Of a stretch of 58,274 nucleotides of DNA, positions 11,815 through 21,700 are shown one piece after another. Source of the stretch: Dissophora ornata. Lineage: Eukaryota; Mortierellomycota; Mortierellomycetes; Mortierellales; Mortierellaceae. Under the pieces are notes generated by a model. It searched no databases. It was not told the DNA's origin and was given only the letters and a program-made list of their open reading frames with translations. Location of the stretch: NCBI GenBank assembly GCA_025201705.1, contig MU616676.1, positions 1-58,274 on the forward strand, in the 5' to 3' direction. The first letter of the stretch is position 1; each line of letters starts with the position of its first letter. The position numbers and the translations under genes are program-made.

Positions 11815-14800
11815 TTACACCATGTCTGATAGCTCGATCCCTTTTGATTCCATCTGCTCCCTCTGCTCCAAAGTAATCTCTGCATTATATAGTCTAATTG
11901 ACTCCAATTGTGTTGCGCGCTGTAGGTTATCCAAAATAATCTGAACTTCCTTGGAGTCCCATTTGTCCGCCCTCAGGTAAAGGCTGTGCATGCGCGAAAA
12001 ATCCATGGACTGGATCAGAGCCAATGCTTGCTCGAAAGTCTGTCTCACCCACAAGTCAAGGGACTCTAGCGACAGCAAAGAGACGATTCGTTGCAATAAC
12101 TCCCACTCCTCTGTAGGTTCGTTATGACTTGTGTCGAAATGAAACCATTCCAGTTCAATTGTCTCCGACATCTTCTCCATACTATCCAGTAGAGCCTTCA
12201 TTGCCGCCCTTTGATTTGTGAGTCCCGCATAAACTTCCAGCTCGCGGATATGTTTCCATTGAATCGACTCCAGAATGCTCACCGACATATACTCTTCCTT
12301 CAATCGGATCCGGAGTACATGCAACTCAGGTTGAGAAACGATACTGGCGAGGCCTTCGATACTTCTATCGCTCAAGTGTAGGTTTTCGCGCATGCAGTTG
12401 AGCTCTTTGATGCCCCTACCTGTCTGTACCGCTTCAACCAAAGCATCCAATTCGTCCAAGCTCTCAAGCCAAATATTGATCTTGTCCAGGTTCAACGTTT
12501 CCAACTGCACATTATGAACTGTGAGCAATTGCTTCAAGTCCTGCGAATCCTTCTTCGACAGTTCGCCTAACAACTCCTCGATGACGATCTTGAAAGTCCT
12601 GTGACCTACATGTTCTGCAAAAGACCTGATCATGGCAAGTTGCCATTCCGAAGCTGTCTCCCACAGCACACTAGAGAGATTCGGCGCCTGAGCAACCACC
12701 AACTGAAGCCTCTCGATATCTCCTATGTAGAGTTTCGAATTCTGTAGACGTATAGATTGTAGACGAGAGCCAACGCTTTTTTGTAAGGTCGATGTCGCCG
12801 TCTCGGCAATCCCGCTGGCAATAAGTTTTTCCAGCGTCGACCCGTATTCCACCAATAGAGGCTCTACCATCGAAAAGTCGTAAGTAGTTACGCCGATATC
12901 AAGATACAAGGTCGTAGACTCGAGGTCATGTGGCGCCACGGAGTAGAGTTGATTTTCTTCATCGTGAAGCACACGCAGTGTCTTCACGGAAGACTTGGCG
13001 ACTAGACCCTGGAATAATTTAAATGGTACCAGCAAATCGGCAAGACGATCACACTCTAGAGTCAAATCTTGCAATCCAGGACAGTTTGTGATTAAACTGG
13101 TGGCCGTAGAAATCTCGGTTTTGGTTGTGAGAAGAAAGCTGGTACAGTGTATATGCAATGTACGGAGATGGGCCATGGATTGAAGAGATGCGCCGGTGTT
13201 GGTGAAGATGCCGTTAATATGCTCAAGTTTGACTGACTGCAGCCTTCCATTCGCCATCATCTGCCACAGAGAGTCCGATCTCCGGCGCCGATTCAGGATG
13301 TCGCCGGCTGGGCCTATACTGTCTCCGCAGTCCAAGTCCAGAATGGCCACATTCGTTTTGTGCAAGGTATCTCGCAAGCTCTTGAGGTCTCCGTGACTTG
13401 TCTCCCAGGATAGCTTGACCTTGAGCTCATAAATGGATTTCGCCTGCGTCAATGCCGAATAAAATTGATTGGCCAGCACTTTGGAATGAAGAACTACATC
13501 CACTTCACCAGTATTCTCGTCAAAGAAACCGTCAAGAGACTCCACCATATCCCGAAACATCTTCGTGGCCTTCTCTTGATAGTTCGCGCGAAAGTGGTCA
13601 ATGCACACCCATTTGACGTGACCCTCTATTGTCACAGTCCTGTACAGATTCCCCAAAACCTTGTTTCCATCCTTGTCCTTCAGGAATGTATCCAACTTGC
13701 GTAGGTCGGCGCCTTCCAATGCCTCCTTGTTTTCCATTTGCTCAGCAAACTCCGCGACAACTTCACCTTCGTCCACCGAGACACTTTCGATGTAGCCTAT
13801 GACTTGATCCACCCCCTGCTCAATATTTTGCAGTTTCTGTAGACCAGCAGTGGCTTGATCGAGGGCAGTTGTACTCAACAAATGAGACATAGCCGGCATA
13901 GCTACCCCAGTTACAGTGATACCGAACTTGAGCATCTTCAGGATTGTGAGGACATAGGGACCGTACTGTTGAAAGAACTCTGTCGGCCGAGCAATATTGT
14001 ACCCTTCGTGTTTAGCAAGATGGATATGATGAGGGACCTTGCTGTTGGTTGGTTCTGTGTGTTCGCACTCACACAAAAAGTAGAGCCGGAACTTGTTTTT
14101 GAAAGGATCCAGTATGTCCCATCGCGAACTATCCTGCGGAAGGACAACAAACAAACGAGGGATCGGGTACTCGTGCAGTTCGTAGTTCTGAGTCAGAATA
14201 GCTTGGGCACGAGTCTGGAGCACAGCCAACTGACCAAGGGCTTGGACCTGTAACTGTTTCATTTCATCTTGCTTGGTGTGTAGGGCCTCTTGCAACTCGA
14301 CAACATGGACCGTTAGTTCAGTGTTCTTGGCCATCTCAGCCTCGCACCTCTGGAAGCACGCGCTGAATTCCTTGCTCAATCGATTAGCTTGCTCCACTTG
14401 ACCGTCTTTAATAGCCTGGAAAAATGAACTGTATACATTCGAGGAATTCTGAATTTGCGCTTGAGCCTCAGGCGAGAGGGAAGAGATCAATCGCTGCTCG
14501 ATCTTGTATTCTTGCTCCTTCTTTGAAGCAAGTTTCACAATATCCCTGAGTGGCAGTGAAGCCTTGGAGGTCACTTTGACACGAGGGGGTGAAGACGCAT
14601 GTAGGGGAGTATCCGATTCCATGTTGACGCCAATGTCGCTGATGTGGGTACGTGCAAGCGTTAGACTGACTTGTAGACCCTTAATCACTTTGTCTTCAGC
14701 TGGGCCCGAGATTGGAGCGTCGTCTGGAGCATCGGTTTGACCGCCAGGCAGAGTCGGATATTTTGCCTTCACAGAATCGTCGACACGAACATGCTCCGCA

Positions 14801-15147
14801 GTGTTGGACAAGACAATATCTAGAACTACACCCGGGTAATGTTTAATGCAGTGTGGCACAATTCTAAAGTCCAGAGATAAAACATATACTTGCTTAGTAT
14901 GATTTTTTTTCATTGTTTCGCACCAGCCATGTATTGACTGAACTTTGCACACTTCATGTTACCTGATCCTATTTGAATCCCTTAGCAGTTTGATCGCTAT
15001 TTCGCCGTTCTGGATATACTGGACTCCAGGAAAGACCTGATCAATGTCCTCCCAGTAGATAACATTCTGTCCGTCAACACTATCTACAGCGATTTTTTTG
15101 ACATGGTCTGCTGTGCCTGCAACGCGAAAAGACTGAGTCTCTTCCAT
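11815..15147 (-). CDS. 1077-aa coiled-coil / LRR-like protein of a Mucoromycota-type family
   Basis: Model: 15147-14963 joined to 14863-11815, 1077 aa; the junction gives ...SNRI|R|IVPHCIKHYPGVV. Four regions can be seen. Residues 1-100 are a compact globular module (GQNVIYWEDIDQVFPGV). Residues about 150-270 are a charged helical/coiled-coil stretch. Residues about 270-560 hold a conserved-looking core with IPRLFVVLP, FRLYFLCECEHT and HLAKHEGYN. The C-terminal half (about 590-1077) has leucine spacing like degenerate LRR/F-box-type repeats. From memory, similar N-terminal modules and FRLYFLCE-type cores recur in many paralogues of Mortierella and arbuscular mycorrhizal fungi, sometimes beside STAND or ROCO-like parts; I cannot verify this here. 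No signal peptide or membrane segment is clear, so it is probably intracellular. Biochemical function unknown. Confidence 0.72.
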
Positions 15148-15734
15148 GTTTTGGACAGATGTTTGAATTTACGAATGTGAAAAAGGTTGCGAAGGGGTGG
15201 GGAAACGAAGAAGATGGAAAAAGTTCTTTTTGACCAAAACTTGACTGAGTGCACACCCCTTGTCGCTTTTTTCATGCAAGCGGACTTTTTTTTTTTTTTT
15301 TTGACTGTCAAGTTTGTCAAGTTTTAATCCATCTGGAGGTCTAGATGCAGCTCGTGATTGCAAAATCTGTTGAGGAGACACAATCCGTTCTCTTCGTCAC
15401 AAATGTGCGCTTAATCCCAGATGACCTTTGCTACCCTTCTGGGCGAGCTCAAGGAAGCCTAGAGCATTCCATGAACCAACTGAACAGCCTCTTTTTTGTT
15501 GTCTTCATCATCTACTTGAGGGGGACACATGGCGAGCACTCAAAAGCCACCTGGCTCGCCGCTCGAGATCCAATTTGCTCGCTTGGTATCTTGAATGGGG
15601 GTTGCGAGGGAATGAGGACCCGACCCCTCATTCCTCGCCTTGTGATTGACCGCCTCTTGGGGCCGGGAGAGCGTACTTGCTTGGACTTGCTTGTTGCTTG
15701 CTTGCCACAGAGTCTGATTCCAAAAAATCGATCT
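15148..15734. other. Intergenic region
   Basis: Promoter side of the 1077-aa gene. Contains a 16-17 nt T tract (15286-15302). No supported gene. Confidence 0.5.
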
Positions 15735-16121
15735 TCAGTGGAATAGCGGCGTGATTATTTCTGCTTCGCGTCGATAATCATTGACACGACGCGCAGCACC
15801 AATCTCATTCACCCCCTTCAGGTCGCGGCACGTATTCTCAACAGCCGCCGCCTTAGCCCGCATATTATCCAAGGTGCTCTTCCTACTTCCTTCTTTGAGG
15901 ACATATTCGCCCATTCTCACCCAGAGCTCCCTGAGTCTTGCATTACACTCCTTAAAAGCCTTTGCAATCTCATTCTCATGCTTTCTCTTCCTCAACTCCA
16001 GTTCCTGGGCTCGTTGCACGTGTATCAGTAGCCGAGCATTCGGAGGAATAAAAGCTGGAACAGGAGGGTTGTCCATATTCATGTTGTCTGAAGCCTTCGG
16101 AACGTTACCATTGTTGGCCAC
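15735..16121 (-). CDS. Small hypothetical protein, charged helical
   Basis: An open frame of up to 128 residues. The first in-frame ATG lies at about residue 14 (near 16082). The residues before it start at GTG and are preceded by a stop and by possible splice acceptors, so there is either an upstream exon or a shorter protein of about 115 aa. The middle is strongly charged and helical (QELELRKRKHENEIAKAF), and conserved W and G residues follow (LRELWVRMGEY). No known domain recognised. Codon use looks coding and the opposite-strand frame looks like a shadow. Confidence 0.42.
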   Translation of the reverse strand: MANNGNVPKASDNMNMDNPPVPAFIPPNARLLIHVQRAQELELRKRKHENEIAKAFKECNARLRELWVRMGEYVLKEGSRKSTLDNMRAKAAAVENTCRDLKGVNEIGAARRVNDYRREAEIITPLFH

Positions 16122-16538
16122 ACTATTTCGATCTGGTCAAAGGAGGACGATCCTCTGAGGGTTGTAATCGACCGGGAAATGGATATTAGATATCCTTGAG
16201 AAATGCATGCATGATAGGCCAAGTATCACAGGACAGAAAATTTAATGTTTGCCACCAAATGCACATCCGCAGAAATTATTCACTCATTTCTTAAATCTGG
16301 ACAAATATTACATATCACACTAGGATAAGAGAGAGGCAATGGGAAGTAGAGTAGCCCTGGTAGACGGAGGGCTACCGAGAATCCAAAGAGATTGACGGAA
16401 AGAGAGGGTTAGCATCATGTTCATTGGTTGTCCGTAGCATCACATGGAAGAAAAAAGACAGAGGGATATAAAGCAACAGCAGCGCGCAAAGATGATATTT
16501 ACCTAAGGAGTGAGTTCGCAGTCGAGAGACTCTAACAC
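16122..16538. other. Intergenic region
   Basis: AT-rich, with no recognisable coding or RNA gene. Confidence 0.5.
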
Positions 16539-17402
16539 CTACACAATGAGTTTATGGTGCGCATACGAAAAACGTGGCGGAACAGCGTTGCTCTTGGACC
16601 GGAACACTTCTTGGCCCACGTATTCTTTTGCCCGCACACATCGGGAGCGGGAATTCTCAAGGACCCATTTTTCTCCACCAGAGCAAAGCTTGCCCTGCCA
16701 AACTTTTCTCTCCAGCTCTGGAAGACACAATACATCGACACACGCATAAGTACGCATATCTTGGCTGTTATTTGTATTCGAGAGCATGAAGTCGCTGTAC
16801 TGGAATTTCCCAGCCTTCAACTCCGAAGATACTCTTGCCTTGATAGCAATTTCGTTTAGCGTCAAGGATTCCACACAGTAGCGGTCGATACACTTTGCTA
16901 AACCGTTTACAAATTGAGGTTCCCAATCTGCACGATTCTTTTCTGTTCGACGACGGTAAGCGATTTCTGCCAGTTGGAGACATAGAACATTGTCCGGCAT
17001 AACACGAAACAAATTCCACAGCGCATCAATGTCTCCGCGTGGATCGAAAAACACAAGGCGTTTAGTTTCCAGCAAAGTCCGAAGTGTGTTCCCCATGGTC
17101 GAGATGGAGTCGAATGCAGACTTGCCTAGGATATCAACATCAATAAGATACACTCGACGCTGCGGGTTTCCATCATAAATCTGCACAGTGTATAAGGCAC
17201 CGTAGCGTGAAAGGTTATCACCTTCACAATCCACATACAGTGTGTCTTTCTGTGCAAGATCGTCGACCGCTAGGGAAAGCTTCAAGACATCGGCGATAAC
17301 TTCAGGTTGGCATTCGCTATTAGGCCTCATTGTTGTTGCATGTAAATGCCGCACACAATCAGTTTGTTCGAATATATTGGGGTCAAAGTTGTGCAAGGCC
17401 AA
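16539..17402 (-). CDS. DEDDy-type 3'-5' exonuclease domain protein
   Basis: Open frame of 287 codons. Exo I motif VDCEGDNLSR (Asp and Glu metal ligands), Exo II FFDPRGDIDALW and Exo III YACVDVLCL (Tyr and Asp) are all present in order. Together they define the DEDDy fold of the WRN/RNase D/EXD1 type. EXD1-like proteins have the same DCEGxNLxR and FDxRxDxDALW forms. Expected role: 3'-5' trimming of RNA or DNA; substrate unknown. The frame opens with TTG at 17402, not ATG. Either translation starts at the ATG at 17330 (263 aa, all motifs kept), or an upstream exon joins at the acceptor ACAATAG just before 17412. The tail after Exo III is short and basic. Confidence 0.7.
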   Translation of the reverse strand: MALHNFDPNIFEQTDCVRHLHATTMRPNSECQPEVIADVLKLSLAVDDLAQKDTLYVDCEGDNLSRYGALYTVQIYDGNPQRRVYLIDVDILGKSAFDSISTMGNTLRTLLETKRLVFFDPRGDIDALWNLFRVMPDNVLCLQLAEIAYRRRTEKNRADWEPQFVNGLAKCIDRYCVESLTLNEIAIKARVSSELKAGKFQYSDFMLSNTNNSQDMRTYACVDVLCLPELERKVWQGKLCSGGEKWVLENSRSRCVRAKEYVGQEVFRSKSNAVPPRFSYAHHKLIV

Positions 17403-18141
17403 GACGCACTATTGTAAAACAGGACTCTTTATTAATTAGCGCCCACGAATATTGATTTCAACATTAGCACCGCAATGACAATTGCACATACCTTTACCCA
17501 AGTCAGTAGTGAGGGGTATTTACACAAGTTTGTGGGGGAAGGTTATCGAATGGTTTAAAAATGGCAGGCAAACACGGCAGTGTAAGAGCAGATGCAGTGT
17601 AGGAAATGGTGTGAATGAGTTGGGATGGAGCGATAGTAATACAGACTAGTTGGAGTAGAAGGGATGAAGAAGAGTGTGAGAAATAGGCAGCGAAAAGTGG
17701 AAGTGACAGGTGGATAAGAGAAAAAATGAAAGGTGGGGAGAGAAAAGAGGGAGTAAAAAGTGGGAAGAAGATCTAAAGAGAACGAAAAGAGAGAAGGAGG
17801 GAGAGCGACGCAGCACTTTGGTGTGAGAAAATATGCAAATCATGCAAGCTTGCAAGTGGTGATGTGAGCGAGCGAGAAATTTCTTGAACCTCTCGCTCGC
17901 ATCTTGGCCAACCAAAGAGCCAACAACATGACTTCATGTAGTCACCCGATAACACGGAATAGGTCAGAGAACTGGCGTGTGAATGATGCATTGGGCGGAC
18001 AAGTAGTAGGTGACTGTAGCACGTGAAAACCTGAACTTCTACAGCAAAAGCCACGCGAGATCGTGAGAACAAAAGAATGAGCGGGAAAAAAAGAGGGTAA
18101 AGGAGACCAAAAAAGGGTTCTTTGGCGAGTTTGTAACAACA
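17403..18141. other. Intergenic region with two inverted repeats
   Basis: Purine-rich on the plus strand (GAAAAGAGGGAG-like, 17640-17810). No gene supported in this stretch. Confidence 0.5.
17868..17900. repeat. Perfect 10-bp inverted repeat, 13-nt loop
   Basis: GCGAGCGAGA at 17868-17877 is the exact reverse complement of TCTCGCTCGC at 17891-17900. A 10-bp palindrome GCAAGCTTGC lies about 20 bp upstream. Could be a transcript hairpin or a binding site. Confidence 0.8.
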
Positions 18142-18604
18142 TTACATCACTTCTTCCTCTTGCTGTCAGACACCTTTTCATCTTTGATCTTGTAATTTTT
18201 TTTCTTGTAAGTACCTCCTCTTCTTCATCGGTATCATCAACCTTTTTTCTTTTCATGTTCTTTTTCTTCTCAGTTTCATTCTCAGAGGGGTCTGAATCCT
18301 TTTCACAGTCACTCGTTTTGGTCTCTTCGTCTTCTTCATTAGACTCCTCTTCGATATCAGCGTGAGATTGCTCGCTGCCATTAGCAACCACATCCTCAAA
18401 ATCGTCCGTATCAAAGATATCCTCGGTAAATGCATGTCGAGCTCGAAGCAAGAAAATTGAGTAGAGAATAAGATTTTTTTCATTTAAGTATTTCAAGTAT
18501 TGAGTCATATCCTTGCTCTCTTTTCCTACGGAGGTCTTCGCTGTCCCTTCAAGGATAGGCATCAGGGTGCGTACAAATTCCGGTATGACCTCCTTCTGGA
18601 TCAT
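18142..18604 (-). CDS. Uncertain ORF: charged tail protein or 3' extension of the channel gene
   Basis: A frame open from 18714 (no ATG until 18604) reads a helical region with KYLNEKNLILYSIFLLRARHAF. It then turns into an acidic tract and a Lys-rich end (EKKKNMKRKKVDDTDEEEE). A possible 52-nt intron with donor GTACTTAC and acceptor CTGACAG would end it at 18142; without this, one base shift in an A8 run gives a Lys-rich end and a stop. The frame is in phase with the last exon of the upstream channel gene if a 39-nt stretch (18715-18753, GTATGA...CATAG) is an intron. That is shorter than any intron I see in this window (minimum about 69 nt). No domain recognised. Confidence 0.3.
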
Positions 18605-18748
18605 GGATGTCTTTGCTGTCACTGACCTACGCCTGTCAGATGTACGGAAGTTAATACTCACACGTTGACGATCAGCGATCACTACAACGCGATACGACGT
18701 CTGAGAGAAGCACGCCTATGAAAGTACAATACTCTGCGCTCCCGTAAG

Positions 18749-21700
18749 TCATACCTTGGTATTCCTAATCTGCTTTTCCAAACGCGACAGAGCCTCTCCC
18801 ATCTGAATCTTCAGCTCTTCGACCTGGCGTGCAAGGGCTTGAGTGCTATTCTCACCCTCTGCGGTGACCGCGGTTGTGGCTATCGCTTGTTTTTGCGCAT
18901 TCCCATTTGACACGCTACCATTTCTGGAGGTGTCGCTGGAGACTAGAGCTGACTTGACTTCAGTGATAGCTGACTTGGCTTCAGTGATGGCTGACTTGGC
19001 TTCAGTGATGGCTGATGAGATATTAGACAGCTGGTCTTCAGGGAAGTACTTGTCCGTGTAGGCTTTGACCTGTTCCTGTGTCCCTGTATAGTAAATCTCT
19101 TTTGGGAAACAATTGTGCCGACGTCTAAAGTCTGGATGATGAAAAATCGCATTTTTTTGTTATGGCGGGAAGCGTTGTCAATACCATTTTCGAGTATCAT
19201 TTGCTAGTTCTAGATGTCGGCTAATCAAGAATATTGGCGCGATCGTAATAAAGGCCAAGCATGTGTCAACTCACTGGGAATATAATAGGACATGTTTTCT
19301 GCCCGCTCAATGTAAAAAAGTCTATTCTCAAGCCACAAAAGGTGCCAAGTCTCGTCGCCGGTAATGAAAGCAGTATTGATCAAAGCTAGTTGTATAAGTC
19401 AGACAGAGCTGTTAGAACATAAAATACCAGATATTTCATCATTTGTAGATTAGATCTGACGATTGTCTTACCGATTAGGACATTCAGCATGAGAATGACT
19501 GTGAAGAGCAGAAAGAACGCCATCATCAAGTGGAACGACCAATCACCGCCAGAGAAATCGTCGCTTATGGGATCATATATTCCGCCCTGTCAACATGGTT
19601 TTATGAACGAAGAGGTTAGAGATCACTGGAACCTGTATTTCTTTTTCGACGAGTCAAGGAAACAATATTGAACATACCAGAAAGAAATATGTTGCCGAGA
19701 GAGCAGCCAGTGGTTGCTTTGGAAATTCTGTAGTCGAGTCTTTGCAGGTGTCAGTGCTGCACCCGTGGAGTAAATGCAGGAGTGCGATCGCGAAGGCCAC
19801 AATTCCTCCTGCAAATATGAAAAAGAAGACCTTGATCTCTCCAATGACCTGCAATATGATAGTCGAATAGTGACATACGTTCCTGTTGGTACGAAGCTCA
19901 AACAACTAAACAAAAAAAAAAAAAAAAAGGTTGTATACATGAAAGAGTGCGAGTAAAAAAAATCAGTATAACCGCGTTGATTGTGGATAATGCAGATTGA
20001 ACTTTCTACGCAGGTTAACTTACCAGGTGTAAGAAGACAAAGAGCACCGAAAAACTGAAGATGGAAACGCTTCCATCAGCCGAAACAAGCTGTCTGATGC
20101 TTCCAGACATTGGAAGTATAAACACCACGAGATCGAAAAAGTTATAAGGGGATCTACGATTTTGTTCAAGAGGAATTATGTGAGCTCAGAAAAATGGTGA
20201 CGAGAAACATTTCACGAACATCAAATAACACCTGCTTAAACCTTACGAGATATAGTCGCGTGGACCCTCCAAAAACTGGACTAATTCAATCCATAAAAAG
20301 GCGCCTGCGAAAGCCAGGACTGCAATATACACCGGAGTGGCAGCTTCCTGGTCCTGGTAGACCTGCATGAACACAACGGTGAGGACCAAAAGATAGTAAA
20401 AGCACTGGAGTAGGAACCGAACCAGCCAGTAATTGAATCCGAGCACCTTCCTAAAATGAGGGAGAGGTAAGTCGCCGAGATGGAGATAACAATACGATTC
20501 AGAGAATCGTCTTACAGCGACTAACCATTTATATTCAATCAAGGCTTCGATAGCAGGATTGTCGAATGCGTTAATATCAAGTCCATGACGTCTGACAATA
20601 GAATGACTCGGCTTGATGTTGTGCCAGATCGTAAACACCAGAGTGTGGAGCCAAATCTTGCTCAGCGGGCTTATATGTTCGAAGACTGGCGGATTCTGAT
20701 TCTCAGTTATGGGAGAGTCTTCGACTTCCCACAGCATATCAAACCGTGCGGCGAATATGTTTTTCGCAGGATTCACCTTGTGATCGTTGAGGAGTGTTGA
20801 TGAAAGCTGCAGCTGGAAGATTGGATTGTGGTGTCTTTGTAATAATAACTCGTCGTCCTTGTTGAGGAGCCAGGGAATGTCGAGATACTGCGCGGTGATA
20901 TTGTTGTTGATAACATAGGAGCTATTTTTGACAGGAAGGTAGGCCATCTTGTGGAGGGAATCCATGCCCAGCTCAAAATGAAGCATCTTCTTATCGCAAA
21001 GCATCGGTAGACAACCTGTGACCAACGACATCACATGGTGGTCCCCATCGTCTCTGGCCTTAGTAATGCAATATCGGACAACGATTTTGGCGAGATTCAT
21101 ATACTTGGATTCTGTCTTTGAGTTCTCAAGAAGAAGAAACAGTGGGTTGGTTTGTTGATTGTAATCCAGTCTTGGAACCCACTGCGTGTCTTTTGATGTC
21201 AACAAAGATGTAAGCAGTTCCTCGCAAGCTTCGTGCTGATCCAGCTTCCAGGAATAAATAATCTCGCCAATCATACAGCTGACAAGGACTTTTGGGTTGT
21301 GGTAGCTGTTGATGTGTTGTTTAAGATACTGGATAATAGCCTTCTTGCACGGATCGCCTGCAGATTTGCACATGTCGATCGCGACCATGATTCCATTAAT
21401 GAATTTGAATCCACGGTCGCCCTCGGCAGGTCTGTCTAGAGGGACCAGAATCTTAAAATGACCGACATCTGCGCCAATAGTGCCCGTGACTGGGATCAAA
21501 AGTTGCCGCTGATGCTTGCAGCACTGGATGCCACCCTTGACCGGTGAAAGTGGATCTTGGCAAGATCCTCGGAAGCGCCACCTCTGTATCCATTGTACTT
21601 GCAGCAAGATGCATTCGCCCTCATATGTCGTCGGAAGACTCCACACCATAATGAACTGGTCTGTATGTACAAGCAGCCGCGGTAGGCCTCCTAAGATAAA

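Noticed and set aside
18715..18753. 39-nt final intron of the channel gene as the main model
   Set aside because: It is much shorter than all other introns here; kept only as a finding, and the gene is ended at the TGA.
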